In this document: positions 1 through 8,829 of the stretch, one piece after another
How positions within the stretch are numbered: the stretch's first letter is position 1
Layout: the number at the start of each line of letters is the position of its first letter
Assembly: GCA_963675135.1 (NCBI GenBank)
Contig: CAVLYN010000079.1
Span: 124,001-188,000, forward strand
Direction of reading: 5' to 3'
Length of the DNA: 64,000 bases
Origin: Galeopsis tetrahit
Taxonomy: Eukaryota; Streptophyta; Magnoliopsida; Lamiales; Lamiaceae
Position numbers and translations under genes: made by a program
Notes under the pieces: generated by a model
What the model was told of the DNA's origin: nothing
What the model saw: the letters and a program-made list of their open reading frames with translations, nothing else
The model's database searches: none

Positions 1-404
1 TTAAGATTAGTTGTTATTTCAACGAAATTATTTTCGATAACTTCGTTTTCTTGCATGCACCTTTTAATATAATTAATTTGGTCGTTAACCGTGTCCAGAT
101 GACCTTGATTATCAGGTACTTCTTGAACATTATTCTCAAATAACTCTAACATATCTTCAGACCATGATTTTAAATCTGCTGTACGTGATATTAACTTTGA
201 GAAATCATTTATATCTACAATATAATTTTCAGTTTCAGCACCTAATTTAACTTCTTGTCTGAAGTAAGTATGAGATTTATCCCGTTCTCTAGATTTTAGC
301 GGGTCTATTAATGGACAAGTATTTTCTGGTTGAAGACCAATCCCTAAAAGAATGTCATTTCTAATCTGTTTTAAACTACTTTTATCTTTTAATGATTTCA
401 ACAT
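1..404 (-). CDS. Hypothetical protein, C-terminus cut by window edge
   Basis: An open frame starts at an ATG at 404 and runs leftwards to the window edge without a stop, giving about 134 residues. The product is polar, with many Glu, Asp, Asn and Lys, and has no signal peptide or membrane segment. I do not recognise a family. It lies in the same orientation as the two larger orphan genes to its right and could be the end of that group. The start is the first ATG after a stop-rich spacer, so it is reasonably placed. Confidence 0.55.
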   Translation of the reverse strand, partial: MLKSLKDKSSLKQIRNDILLGIGLQPENTCPLIDPLKSRERDKSHTYFRQEVKLGAETENYIVDINDFSKLISRTADLKSWSEDMLELFENNVQEVPDNQGHLDTVNDQINYIKRCMQENEVIENNFVEITTNL

Positions 405-459
405 TTTAATCTTCTTTAAGTTATCAATATTTTATCATTTTGATCAAATTCCAAAAATA

Positions 460-1509
460 TCAATAACGTAGCATTTTTATAAATTCTAATTCTTCATCAT
501 CAAGTTCTTTAGGATATTGAGCTTCTATTGATTTATAATGCTTTTCAGATAAGAAATTCTTTTCACATACATTAATGATCATTTTATGAACATCTTCGTT
601 ATAAGAATACAAATCAAAACCTAATTTAAATTCTGTATTTTTAAAACCTAGATGTTCACCTAGTGTTTTATTATTAACTAAATCATCTGTATTGAAATCA
701 GTAATCACATCATTTTTAGTTGAAACCAAGCTTGCATAGTTAATTCTGTCATCAGTAATAATATAGAAGTTATACACATCCCTATTTATAAGAGAAAGTT
801 GATATATCTTTACGCCTTCTTTGCCATCTGTAAACACTGCCGAAAAAGCATCTCCTTCAAATTCTAATCCGTTATCTTTTATACTGTCTAATTGTCTTAT
901 ATAAGTATTTAAAGGCACTACATTATTAACTTGAATGTTGAATAACGTATGAGTCAAATCATTGCTCATAAATATTTTCCCATTCAACACAATGAAGTAT
1001 CTATCAAATTGATTTTTACCATACTTAATACAACTAATCCTTTTAATCTTTGTGTAAGGATCTTCAAGATAATACATTGTTCTATATGATTTGGTTATTA
1101 ATAAAGTATCTTCGATGACATCGGCAATAACACCCAACATTTTATTATTTGCACTTGTATAGTCCTCGAAATATTTACACATTCTTTCTATAACTTTTAA
1201 ACGAGTGCTGTATGTTTTTGGCATATCCGTTTCTAATCTAAAGATTAACCTTTCAAGATAATATATTTCAAATCTTCCATTATTTTCTTTTTTTGAACGA
1301 TTAAAACTAAGTATTAATTTGTATTGTTCAAATACATAAAAATATGATGCGTTATAATCAGTTGATGATAATTTTTTATAAACAAAAACAGCCTCATTAG
1401 AATTCAATATTACAGGAATATCTTTCTTATTATTTATATAATCTTTAGTCTCCGACTTAATTGCAGTGAACTTGATATTTATGTTTTCTTTTATTTTCTT
1501 TATATTCAT
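460..1509 (-). CDS. Hypothetical protein, 349 aa
   Basis: A long intact frame of 349 residues in A/T-rich codons. It has a lysine-rich N-terminal helix followed by a mixed alpha/beta body. There is no signal peptide or membrane helix. It ends in MLRY and starts 2 bases from the stop of the upstream 354-residue gene, so the two are probably co-transcribed and coupled. The basic N-terminus, size, the YxE-x-IFY-like strand near residue 85 and the tail ending in L-x-Y resemble the neighbouring 354- and 386-residue proteins, which suggests a lineage-specific family. No function can be assigned. Confidence 0.75.
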   Translation of the reverse strand: MNIKKIKENINIKFTAIKSETKDYINNKKDIPVILNSNEAVFVYKKLSSTDYNASYFYVFEQYKLILSFNRSKKENNGRFEIYYLERLIFRLETDMPKTYSTRLKVIERMCKYFEDYTSANNKMLGVIADVIEDTLLITKSYRTMYYLEDPYTKIKRISCIKYGKNQFDRYFIVLNGKIFMSNDLTHTLFNIQVNNVVPLNTYIRQLDSIKDNGLEFEGDAFSAVFTDGKEGVKIYQLSLINRDVYNFYIITDDRINYASLVSTKNDVITDFNTDDLVNNKTLGEHLGFKNTEFKLGFDLYSYNEDVHKMIINVCEKNFLSEKHYKSIEAQYPKELDDEELEFIKMLRY

Positions 1510-1511
1510 TT

Positions 1512-2576
1512 TCAGTAGTTTAATAGTTTAAAACTGTTATATTGGTCATCTGTTAATACAACACCTGATTTAGCTTGTAACGTATGGATATATTCTTGTT
1601 TAAGAAAGTATCTAATCAATATGTCTATACCAATATCATTTTTAAAAAACTCATTAATAAATATTTTAGCAAGAATATCCTTTACTGAGGATATATCCTT
1701 ATGGCTTACATCATATAACTTGGATGTCTCATGAGTATCGCTTGATAATTCGCCCAATGCCCTAACAGAGTTAATTTGAAATTTATCTGGTGATTCATTT
1801 AATTGTTTCGCTATATCTTCTATATTATTAGCTTCCATATCAAGGACTAAAACACCTTTTCCTCTTCTAGATGCCAAGTCTACTAATGCTATATCTTTCT
1901 CTATATTTTGATTAAATAAATTTAAGACGTAAATTGAATTATTATTTATCATTGGGATTATTTTTAATACTACTTTACAGTTGAATTTATTATAGTAGTT
2001 AGAAGTTGAACTCATATATTTGATAACATCGTTACCTTCAAAATGTTCAATACCATCAATAAAGTCTTCATCTAATCTTTCTGGAAGATATATTTTAAAA
2101 TATTCATCACCATTATTTAAGCAACTAATATAATGTCTTTTTTTATCATTTTTAACATCTTGAACATAATAATAAAAGAAATAACCGTCCTTATAACTTG
2201 ATCCTTTTAATTTCTTACTTATTACTGTTGCTATTTTTTCAATAAATCCTTCTTTGTCTTTGTTAAAATAATGTTTAAGCGTATCAACTTTATCTTGTAT
2301 TTTATCATTTAAATCATTATGCGAAACTTTCAGTGTTTCTTTATAGAAGGGCATATTTTTGTAATATAAGGTGAAAATAGCCTCTTTATATGGTTCATTA
2401 GAATGTAGTACTTCAACTATGATGTTATTTATTTTTAATAAATGGCAATATTGCAAACTTTCATCATCAACATAAGTTATTTTAGAATCATATGGTTTGT
2501 TTTCAAATTCAATAACTATTTTTTTGCATAAAGCTTGTTTTATTTTGTTAAGTATATTCATCTGCCATATTTCCAA
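1512..2576 (-). CDS. Hypothetical protein, 354 aa
   Basis: Intact frame of 354 residues; an internal ATG at residue 6 (MNILNK) is an alternative start. A basic amphipathic N-terminal helix is followed by repeated beta-strand stretches rich in Tyr, Phe and Ile, and the protein ends in LLNY. The layout matches the next gene downstream (349 aa) and the 386-residue gene further right, so I infer they are paralogues. Between it and the divergent gene at 2688 lies a promoter for the plus strand. Function unknown. Confidence 0.75.
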   Translation of the reverse strand: MEIWQMNILNKIKQALCKKIVIEFENKPYDSKITYVDDESLQYCHLLKINNIIVEVLHSNEPYKEAIFTLYYKNMPFYKETLKVSHNDLNDKIQDKVDTLKHYFNKDKEGFIEKIATVISKKLKGSSYKDGYFFYYYVQDVKNDKKRHYISCLNNGDEYFKIYLPERLDEDFIDGIEHFEGNDVIKYMSSTSNYYNKFNCKVVLKIIPMINNNSIYVLNLFNQNIEKDIALVDLASRRGKGVLVLDMEANNIEDIAKQLNESPDKFQINSVRALGELSSDTHETSKLYDVSHKDISSVKDILAKIFINEFFKNDIGIDILIRYFLKQEYIHTLQAKSGVVLTDDQYNSFKLLNY

Positions 2577-2631
2577 CTATTTCCTATATTGTAATACAGA
2601 ACAAAAATAATATCTTCTGTAAATAAACAAA

Positions 2632-2661
2632 TTGACAAAAATGCACCACTTTATGTATTAT
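2632..2661 (+). promoter_or_regulatory. Sigma70-type promoter
   Basis: TTGACA at 2632-2637, then an 18-base spacer to TATTAT at 2656-2661. An AAGGAGG ribosome binding site follows just before the ATG at 2688. Confidence 0.6.
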
Positions 2662-2687
2662 TGAGCCTATATATTAAGGAGGAAAAT

Positions 2688-2960
2688 ATGACCAAATCTT
2701 ACACAACTGAAAGAAGTACTGATCGTCTCGCTTTCGAAAAAATTGCTAAGAAAACAGTTCTTTGCCATGGCTTTGCTGTACCTTTACATACATATGGTGA
2801 ACATGTTGATTATGATGAATATCAACATCGAGACAAAAAAGACAATTATTGGTTTTCCGATGCTCAAACAGCATGGCTTTGCTATCAAGCTGGTCTAGAA
2901 CGTGGCCATAACAAAAAACGTCCTTACAATCGAAAACTTAAAACAGAATCTTCGCAATAA
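2688..2960 (+). CDS. Small hypothetical protein, 90 aa
   Basis: The ATG at 2688 is chosen over an upstream TTG in frame because a strong AAGGAGG site sits 5 bases before it. The 90-residue product is hydrophilic, with several His and Tyr residues, a WFSDAQTAWLCYQAG segment in the middle and a basic tail. The central segment looks like a compact helical core of the kind seen in small phage proteins, but I cannot name a family. It is expressed from its own promoter, divergent from the large minus-strand genes. Confidence 0.75.
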   Translation: MTKSYTTERSTDRLAFEKIAKKTVLCHGFAVPLHTYGEHVDYDEYQHRDKKDNYWFSDAQTAWLCYQAGLERGHNKKRPYNRKLKTESSQ

Positions 2961-2968
2961 AATCAAAA

Positions 2969-3085
2969 ATGAAGACTATTAAAGCAATTAAAATTAATAC
3001 TGACACTTGGAACATGTGTTTTGCGGATGAACTCTGTTTACTTTTGTTAGACGATGGTGAATTTCTTTATATACAAATGAATTAA
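2969..3085 (+). CDS. Very small protein, 38 aa
   Basis: An ATG 8 bases after the stop of the preceding gene opens a 38-residue frame that ends just before a terminator. The product is beta-like with two acidic patches (LLLLDDGEF). Its position between a promoter-driven gene and a terminator supports real expression. Homology is unknown. Confidence 0.5.
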   Translation: MKTIKAIKINTDTWNMCFADELCLLLLDDGEFLYIQMN

Positions 3086-3091
3086 AAAATA

Positions 3092-3118
3092 AAAGCCACA
3101 AGAGTGGCTTTATTTTTT
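3092..3118. terminator. Bidirectional rho-independent terminator
   Basis: The stem AAAGCCAC / GTGGCTTT is flanked by an A-run on the left and a T-run on the right, so it can end the plus-strand pair at 2688-3085 and the minus-strand gene whose stop lies at 3110. Confidence 0.8.
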
Positions 3119-3313
3119 TAGTTTAGAAAACTTTTGAGGTCGAACCTTATTTCCTGATTTTGAACGTAAGACTTCTTTAATTTTAATGGCTGCATTGTCT
3201 AAGTCTTCTTGTGTTGCTGAGTAAACAGCCTCTACAAGATTATTTCTTGACTCTTCCTTTATTTTCAGAATATCTTCGAAAGATAATTCTGAATTTTTAT
3301 CTATATTTATCAT
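3110..3313 (-). CDS. Small hypothetical protein, 67 aa
   Basis: A 67-residue charged, helical product with a very basic C-terminus (KVRPQKFSKLKK). The stop overlaps the terminator stem. The alternating acidic first half and basic tail would suit a small nucleic-acid or protein binding factor, but no family is recognised. Confidence 0.6.
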   Translation of the reverse strand: MINIDKNSELSFEDILKIKEESRNNLVEAVYSATQEDLDNAAIKIKEVLRSKSGNKVRPQKFSKLKK

Positions 3314-3354
3314 GCGTCACCTTTAAATTATTTGCAACTCATTAGCAATTTTGA

Positions 3355-4056
3355 TCATATTGTATTTTTATTAACTTTCTTGTTTTCAATTACAAAATGT
3401 TCTTTTAAACTCTTTTCGATATCTTTGCATACTTTATCAAATCCAAATTTATCCATAAATTCAGTTCTTTCTTGATGCACTACAGAATCTTTAATCGCTT
3501 GATTTTTAATTTCAAAACCTTTTAAATCGCCTCTATACAAAGCATCTGGATCTACATCATTTTGCTTGCAAAATACTTTATAAGCCTTTTCTTCATCAAT
3601 ACTATTTTCGTTATATCCTTTTCTGTAATCAGACAAAGCCTTATAAAGTATTGGCATATCTTCTTTTATTAACAATCTACCATTCGAGCCAGATAAATAG
3701 CCTTCTGAATAAGAAACCTCTTCATAATCTTCTGTATAGCTATTGCTTGTTTTGAAACTTTGGTATACTTTTCCATTATCTTTAATATCGGATGTTAAAT
3801 CATATTTAGGACCACGAAGAGTAAACTGTTTATTCATTTCGGATATGTCAAAATCACAAGTATATTGTGCTAATATCAATTTGTCTTTAACTAAATCACT
3901 AAGAAATTTTGGAACAAGTCCTGTACTTGTTAGAGATTGCATTTGGCGGTCATCATTACCTTCATTGAATGCATCTACAAAATGTTTTATATTACTTGCT
4001 AATTGAACCAACTCAGTCTTGAGTTCGGGTGATACTTTATTCGTCATATTATTCAA
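3355..4056 (-). CDS. Hypothetical protein, 233 aa
   Basis: Intact 233-residue frame; a second ATG at residue 4 (MTNKVS) is possible. The N-terminal part is helical, the middle is Tyr/Ser rich (residues 95-130), and the C-terminus is a lysine-rich helix. No signal peptide or membrane segment. It lies between the 67-residue gene and the large gene at 4086 in the same orientation. I do not recognise it. Confidence 0.7.
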   Translation of the reverse strand: MNNMTNKVSPELKTELVQLASNIKHFVDAFNEGNDDRQMQSLTSTGLVPKFLSDLVKDKLILAQYTCDFDISEMNKQFTLRGPKYDLTSDIKDNGKVYQSFKTSNSYTEDYEEVSYSEGYLSGSNGRLLIKEDMPILYKALSDYRKGYNENSIDEEKAYKVFCKQNDVDPDALYRGDLKGFEIKNQAIKDSVVHQERTEFMDKFGFDKVCKDIEKSLKEHFVIENKKVNKNTI

Positions 4057-4085
4057 TATTTATTTTCAATAATTTTAACATTTCT

Positions 4086-5210
4086 TCAATATAGAACAAC
4101 TTTCAACATTTCAAGATTTTCATCATTTAATGGTTCATTTTTATTGGCATTAACCAATTCATATATTTTATCAGAGGGGAAAAATCTGACAACTTCATTC
4201 TTGATAAAGTTATTAACAAATAAATCGATTTCATTATTAGTCTTTCTACCACCATTAAAACGATGAAGACCCATACTATCTTCAATAATGGTTCTAGAAT
4301 AACAATGCATATTTTCAATTGTTTTTTTGTTAAAAGACTCCAAAGGCTTATCCTTCAAAACTATTATCACACCATTTTCAAAATTGTAATCTGTAAGTAA
4401 ATAAACATTCAACTTAAATCGTTCATTAAATAATACTGATTCGTAGACAATATCGTAATTGTCATCATTTTCTTTTCCTACTGTTACATATTTACAAGAT
4501 GTTATAAATGCATCTTTATCAAAAAAATCTTCGCTATATTCTAAAATTGAATTTATTTTAGGAAGTTTTGAAACGGATATTATTGTCTCATGTGTATTAC
4601 TTTTGCTATAATTGAAAAACAAATAAGTATTTGTATATCCGGTTACGTCTCTCATATACAATTCGTTATCCATAAAGAAAAATTCAACCTCTATTTCTTT
4701 ATCTACTGGATCAAAAATAGTTAGTTTATTGTTTGATAATGTTTCTATTTGAGAAAATCCTAATTCAATATTGAAATATTTATAATCGTCTTGTATACCA
4801 TGGATAAGTTTTTCATTTAATGATTTAAATTCTTCTAATATTTCTATATCTGAATTTAAAAGATTTTTATGTTCTTTTAGAATTTTGATTAGTTTGTTTT
4901 TTATATCGATATAATTATTATTTTCTTCATTAAAATTATTTTTCAAAATAATTACATCTTTATAAAATATAAGTAATTCAGAATAAGGCTGCTCGTATCT
5001 TCTTTTAGTTGTAAAGCCTATTACTATTTTTAAATCTCCAATTGCACCAATATAACACTCATCAAGAGAACCATGTAATTTCAGATCAAAGTACTCTTTC
5101 AAAGTTTTACTATTTCTATAATTGAAGATAAAGTCTTTGTTGTCTTCTGCTATAAAAATAGTTTCTCTTTTGTAAAAAATATTTTTAATTCTATTTTTTA
5201 TATTTCTCAT
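4086..5210 (-). CDS. Hypothetical protein, 374 aa, member of local orphan family
   Basis: The frame could start at 5246, but the ATG at 5210 gives an N-terminus (MRNIKN) matching that of the gene at 15072-16016 (MRNIKI) and lies directly after the stop of the HicB-like gene, so I prefer it. The protein has a basic N-terminal helix and then beta-rich segments with a YSELLIFYKDVIILK stretch comparable to ALFTLYYKN-type stretches in the 354-residue neighbour. It ends in VVLY. Probably a paralogue of the genes at 460 and 1512; function unknown. Confidence 0.75.
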   Translation of the reverse strand: MRNIKNRIKNIFYKRETIFIAEDNKDFIFNYRNSKTLKEYFDLKLHGSLDECYIGAIGDLKIVIGFTTKRRYEQPYSELLIFYKDVIILKNNFNEENNNYIDIKNKLIKILKEHKNLLNSDIEILEEFKSLNEKLIHGIQDDYKYFNIELGFSQIETLSNNKLTIFDPVDKEIEVEFFFMDNELYMRDVTGYTNTYLFFNYSKSNTHETIISVSKLPKINSILEYSEDFFDKDAFITSCKYVTVGKENDDNYDIVYESVLFNERFKLNVYLLTDYNFENGVIIVLKDKPLESFNKKTIENMHCYSRTIIEDSMGLHRFNGGRKTNNEIDLFVNNFIKNEVVRFFPSDKIYELVNANKNEPLNDENLEMLKVVLY

Positions 5211-5211
5211 T

Positions 5212-5436
5212 TTAATAAGGAAGTGGATTAGGAATCTCTTTGTCATTTTCTGAAAGATAAATCATTGTTTCAGTAATACTATCAATGATAAGATCATAAG
5301 CATTGTTCGCTGTAATGGCATATTCTTCAAGATTATCGAACTCTTTAACCGAAGCCCTAAAACAAAAATCACTATCGCCATCTACGCCAAAATCACCATA
5401 ACGAATTTCAATTGTATAATTTTCTGCACGAAACAT
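5212..5436 (-). CDS. HicB-like antitoxin-fold protein, 74 aa
   Basis: The short protein has the pattern of the HicB-like fold: an N-terminal beta hairpin (YTIEIRYGD), a central FRASVKEFDN strand, a helix beginning TANNAYDLIIDSITE, and a tail ending EIPNPLPY. HicB proteins usually neutralise HicA mRNA interferases, but no HicA-like gene is adjacent; the downstream gene is a large orphan. It may be an orphan HicB or a domain recruited for another role. The 74-residue length fits a single HicB-like domain without the usual C-terminal DNA-binding part. Confidence 0.5.
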   Translation of the reverse strand: MFRAENYTIEIRYGDFGVDGDSDFCFRASVKEFDNLEEYAITANNAYDLIIDSITETMIYLSENDKEIPNPLPY

Positions 5437-5500
5437 CTTATCACCTTTATTTTAAGTTACTCAATAGATAATTATAATCCATAACACAAAGATAAGTCAA

Positions 5501-5938
5501 TCAATTTTCATCTATTGTCCATGCTCTTTTTAATACGAATTCAAACATTTCATTAGCTGACTCAAATTCTTTCCAGTTTCCGCCATGAAATTCAGTTGCT
5601 ACATATTTATTTAAAGCATTGTCGTACACATATAATTCATCATCCATTTGAATCAAAACAACAACTTCTCTTTCTGGACTAATGTGTTCATTTGCAGCAT
5701 AAATGTCTTCTGACATAAAATTATGCGATGTAATAGGCCATATTTTCATGCCATTAAACATAAGACCATTTGTTAATCTTAATACTCTTTGATAAGCTTC
5801 TGGCATTTCTATATTGAACGTTCTATAAAAATATTTACCTTGCCTATCTAATTCAGATTCATCACATTTAGGAAAGGCTTTATATCCTTGACTAGTCCAA
5901 TCTTCCACCATTTTTTCAACTAAAAATTCAATGTTCAT
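5501..5938 (-). CDS. SMI1/KNR4 (SUKH-like) family protein, 145 aa
   Basis: The sequence carries the signature of the SUKH superfamily: a helical start, the segment NIEMPEAYQRVLRLTNGL near residues 43-60, an FNGMKIWPI strand, and a hydrophobic beta section ending in a GGNWKEF turn. Known members are often immunity proteins against secreted toxins or general stress proteins. No toxin gene is visible next to it, so its partner is unknown. The length is usual for a single-domain member. The family call is from motif appearance only. Confidence 0.55.
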   Translation of the reverse strand: MNIEFLVEKMVEDWTSQGYKAFPKCDESELDRQGKYFYRTFNIEMPEAYQRVLRLTNGLMFNGMKIWPITSHNFMSEDIYAANEHISPEREVVVLIQMDDELYVYDNALNKYVATEFHGGNWKEFESANEMFEFVLKRAWTIDEN

Positions 5939-6041
5939 TGAGGTTGCTCCAAATGCAATATTTATATAAATATTTTACATGAAAAATCGAATTTAAAAAG
6001 CACCGTTCGGTAGTATTTTGTATTTAATTCAGTTGTAAACT

Positions 6042-6071
6042 TTGACTTTACTACTTAACTAATGTTATAAT
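6042..6071 (+). promoter_or_regulatory. Sigma70-type promoter
   Basis: TTGACT at 6042-6047, an 18-base spacer and TATAAT at 6066-6071 stand 27 bases before the ATG at 6098. Confidence 0.7.
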
Positions 6072-6097
6072 TCCAATACTCTTAAAGGTCAAAAAAC

Positions 6098-6511
6098 ATG
6101 TCTATTACTCTATCTATTGCCGAAACTCTAGAAAACAATGGTTATCGTTTTGAATACTTCGGTGGTAACGCTGATTTTTCATTAGTAAATGATAATGGCT
6201 CATCTATTAAAAACGATATTGCTGCTGTTTTGTTATTAGTTGAACACTTAAAGGAAGATAATGACAATGATGTTATTCAATCTGAAAAACCAGAAGTTAA
6301 TAAGGATTTTTCAAATTTAACATTTAACGCCATTTATTATACTGATGAATATATTGCAAAAGAATATGGATATAATATTGTTTGTGAAAGTCCTTTAGAA
6401 TTAGAAGCCAGTAGCAACCGTTTTGTATGCCAAGAATGTGCAAAAACTGTTATTTCTGAACTGCGCATACGCTACATAATTGAAAAATTTAAAAACAAAG
6501 AGGAAACATAA
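6098..6511 (+). CDS. Hypothetical protein, 137 aa
   Basis: First gene of a two-gene unit behind a good promoter. The product is acidic in the first two thirds and contains one CQEC pair near residue 111 followed by a basic helix (ISELRIRYIIEKF). A single Cys pair is not enough for a zinc finger on its own. The stop codon overlaps the next ATG by one base, indicating translational coupling. Confidence 0.7.
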   Translation: MSITLSIAETLENNGYRFEYFGGNADFSLVNDNGSSIKNDIAAVLLLVEHLKEDNDNDVIQSEKPEVNKDFSNLTFNAIYYTDEYIAKEYGYNIVCESPLELEASSNRFVCQECAKTVISELRIRYIIEKFKNKEET

Positions 6512-6885
6512 TGTCAGTTAGAGAAATTCAATATATTGTTTATGGTGTAAAAATGAGCGTTCAAGAATACAAAGAACGTTACAATCCAGAAAATAATGAC
6601 GACTTAGAAGATTCACTTCATGAAGAATACAAAGGAAGAAAACCATATAATAAATTAAATGTCATCTATGATGGCATGAATGGCGAATACGTTGTCATTG
6701 GAAAAGTAATTATTCGCTCTGATAGTCATGACGGTGAAGCAATGCCATTAACGAGACTTGTTCTAGATATGGACGAAGAAACTCTTATAGCACAATCGTT
6801 AAGTGATAATTTTGGTATTTCAAGAGCAGTACAGCAACGTGGCAAATTTTACCCCACCTTTTGGGCATTCACCCATTATTGTTAA
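6511..6885 (+). CDS. Hypothetical protein, 124 aa
   Basis: Second gene of the 6098 unit, starting at the TAATG junction. The product has an N-terminal helix, an acidic linker and a beta-rich core (YVVIGKVIIRSD) and ends shortly before a terminator. It looks like the small soluble proteins of large phages, but no family can be named. Confidence 0.65.
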   Translation: MSVREIQYIVYGVKMSVQEYKERYNPENNDDLEDSLHEEYKGRKPYNKLNVIYDGMNGEYVVIGKVIIRSDSHDGEAMPLTRLVLDMDEETLIAQSLSDNFGISRAVQQRGKFYPTFWAFTHYC

Positions 6886-6886
6886 G

Positions 6887-6911
6887 AAAAGAGCCTTTAT
6901 AGGCTCTTTTT
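6887..6911 (+). terminator. Rho-independent terminator
   Basis: The stem AAAAGAGCCT / AGGCTCTTTT with a TTTTT tail follows the stop at 6885; it may also serve the minus-strand gene ending at 6915. Confidence 0.8.
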
Positions 6912-6914
6912 GTT

Positions 6915-7721
6915 TTAAACTGAAATGTTTTTTATGTGCTCATTTATTTTCAGAACTTCTTCTTGAAGTGATTTAATCTTCTTTTCAGCAATTTCTTTTG
7001 CAAAATCAAGTGCCTCTTTCTTATCTAAAAACAAGAACTCATTAAGAGAAGACAATCTCCAATACTTCCCATTAAACTTAATTAAACGTTCTGAATCAAG
7101 CGTTACTTCTATATTTTCACCTTTCAAATAAAGGCTAAACTTAAAATCAAATTGATCAGCAAAATGATCATTGCTTCTACTATTTCTATAATCATAAATA
7201 GCACTATCTTCATCATTTAATTTAACGGCATTAATCCTAACATTATCCATATGAGCAAGGTTCAAATGATAATATGTCACACCACTTTCTGGCATGTATT
7301 TTGGAATATTATATTCTCCCTCCATCATAACAACATCAATGTTATAATCTTTGTTTTGAATTCTCTTGATTTCTTCTTCAACCAGAACCAAGTCATTTCT
7401 GATTGTAGTCATATTATTTTTGCAATTTGTATTTGTCATACTAATCGAAGTCAAAAATGAACAAATTTTCCAGACAGCAGTACTCATTAAATGATTATAA
7501 TAATTTCTTTCTTCAACCTTCAAAGCTTCTAATTTGTTTAAGATTGACTTCTTGGCTATTTCTAACGTAGCAAATTGGTGACTCCATTCATTATGCTTAT
7601 CTTTGCAACCAATTTTCTCAATAAGGCTATCGTCATCATAGGAGGCAATAAAATGTGAACCATATTTTTCAATAAGTTCACGAATATTTACTTTTACAGG
7701 CACCTGAATATTATCGCTCAT
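6915..7721 (-). CDS. Hypothetical protein with coiled-coil ends, 268 aa
   Basis: Intact 268-residue frame. Residues around 50-75 and 100-120 and the last 35 residues (AEKKIKSLQEEVLKINEHI) have heptad-like Leu/Ile spacing, suggesting coiled coils around a beta-rich centre with a GKYWRLSSLNEFLFLDK stretch. No signal peptide or membrane helix. It is flanked by a terminator on the left and a divergent promoter region on the right. Function unknown. Confidence 0.65.
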   Translation of the reverse strand: MSDNIQVPVKVNIRELIEKYGSHFIASYDDDSLIEKIGCKDKHNEWSHQFATLEIAKKSILNKLEALKVEERNYYNHLMSTAVWKICSFLTSISMTNTNCKNNMTTIRNDLVLVEEEIKRIQNKDYNIDVVMMEGEYNIPKYMPESGVTYYHLNLAHMDNVRINAVKLNDEDSAIYDYRNSRSNDHFADQFDFKFSLYLKGENIEVTLDSERLIKFNGKYWRLSSLNEFLFLDKKEALDFAKEIAEKKIKSLQEEVLKINEHIKNISV

Positions 7722-7873
7722 TACGGAATCCTATATTAGATTATTCAAGCAATTATACTATAAGATAGACAAAACAACAAGAAAACAATCGTTTTATTTA
7801 CTTCTAAGCCATGTTGACAAAATATCATGATTGATGTACTATAATGCTACATTCAGTCATTGAGATTAAAAAC

Positions 7874-7972
7874 ATGACCATCTTGAAAAAAGCCAAATTT
7901 AAACGTATTTTTCTTGCAAAAATTACACAAGTGAATCGTGAAATTGAAACTGGCGAAGCTTATGAGCGCTAA
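7874..7972 (+). CDS. Leader-like small protein, 32 aa
   Basis: An ATG at 7874 opens a 32-residue, strongly basic frame whose last 11 bases overlap the ATG (7962) of the ART-like gene. A TATAAT box lies at 7840-7845 with a TTGACA 20 bases upstream, longer than the usual spacing. The arrangement suggests translational coupling, so this could be a leader peptide controlling the downstream gene. It may have no independent function. Confidence 0.4.
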   Translation: MTILKKAKFKRIFLAKITQVNREIETGEAYER

Positions 7973-8462
7973 AATTGAAGGTCTTATTTCTGACGCTTAT
8001 GGTAAACCTTTGAAGGTTTATCATGGTTCAGAACATCCTACTTTTTTGAATGAAGATAGAGCAACCTTCTTTGCGGTTACGCCTAACGTAGCCAATGCAT
8101 ATGCATTACGCTATAATGAATTTTATACTAATGGTTCCTTAGTCTTTTCAGCTTATATCTCAATGAAAAAACCACTTATTACTACAAGAGAGTTTCTAAC
8201 TGAATATGCACTTAACAGTGTTAAATTCCATCAAGTTGACAGTATTGAAGAACAAGTAGAAAAATTTGCTGATAATTTTGAAGATTCTTTTATTGAAGAA
8301 AGAGATAATATTATTTTAAACTACGCAAAAGAAAATGGTTATGACGGTTTAATACTTCCAGACGACAGTTTGCCAGTTGAATGCCTTGATGGCGATTGGG
8401 ATCTACAACCATCTTATGTCGTCTTTTCAGCAAGCCAAATTCATTTTCACTTATGCTCTTGA
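7962..8462 (+). CDS. ADP-ribosyltransferase-like (ART) domain protein, 166 aa
   Basis: The protein shows the layout of ART-like domains found in polyvalent phage and plasmid proteins: VYHGS at residues 19-23, FFAVTPNVANAYA at 36-48 (the strand-helix with the conserved aromatic), and a C-terminal YVVFSASQI strand. An acidic stretch with EER near residue 114 and GYDGLIL near 133 also fit. Such domains modify proteins or nucleic acids with ADP-ribose, but the target here is unknown. I chose the ATG at 7962 because it overlaps the small leader frame; an in-frame GTG at 7938 is possible. Two similar proteins lie at 16772 and 20663. Confidence 0.6.
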   Translation: MSAKIEGLISDAYGKPLKVYHGSEHPTFLNEDRATFFAVTPNVANAYALRYNEFYTNGSLVFSAYISMKKPLITTREFLTEYALNSVKFHQVDSIEEQVEKFADNFEDSFIEERDNIILNYAKENGYDGLILPDDSLPVECLDGDWDLQPSYVVFSASQIHFHLCS

Positions 8463-8502
8463 TCCTTATCTGCTGGCTTTCCAATAGTCTTATCTAATGT
8501 TT

Positions 8503-8525
8503 TATGAAGCCTTTCCTCGGGCTTC
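8503..8525 (+). terminator. Probable terminator
   Basis: GAAGCC and GGGCTTC pair around a short loop and are followed by TTT; it sits about 40 bases after the ART-like gene. The T-run is short, so efficiency is uncertain. Confidence 0.45.
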
Positions 8526-8539
8526 TTTAGTCCACGGTT

Positions 8540-8829
8540 TTATACTTTAGGATCACAAGACCAAATTTCAAGCGGTTCTTTCTTTTCGTCACTCATCCTC
8601 TTAAAACTCCTGCAGAAATCAAGAATATCTTGATTATTCTTGTTAACTCTCTCTTTATGTTCATCTGGTGTTTCAGGCCAGTATTTTTAAAAGAGAGTTT
8701 GCAGCCTTTTCTGCGTTCTTCTCTTGAAGAATAACCAGATGCGGTGAAAGCCCATCCGGTTTTATCATCCCAGTTGTATTTCAATACCATTCCTGACTCT
8801 TCGTCAATAACTTCAATATTTTTATCCAT
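8540..8829 (-). pseudogene. Broken small hypothetical gene
   Basis: The frame starting at 8829 (acidic start, then a GWAFTASGYSS segment) loses sense after about 45 residues. A credible continuation lies in other frames: a stretch with KNAEKAANSLL and then one with KYWPETPDEHKERVNK, ending at a stop at 8540. One of the switches falls in an A5 run. I read this as one gene of about 95 residues interrupted by two one-base shifts. Function unknown. Confidence 0.5.
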
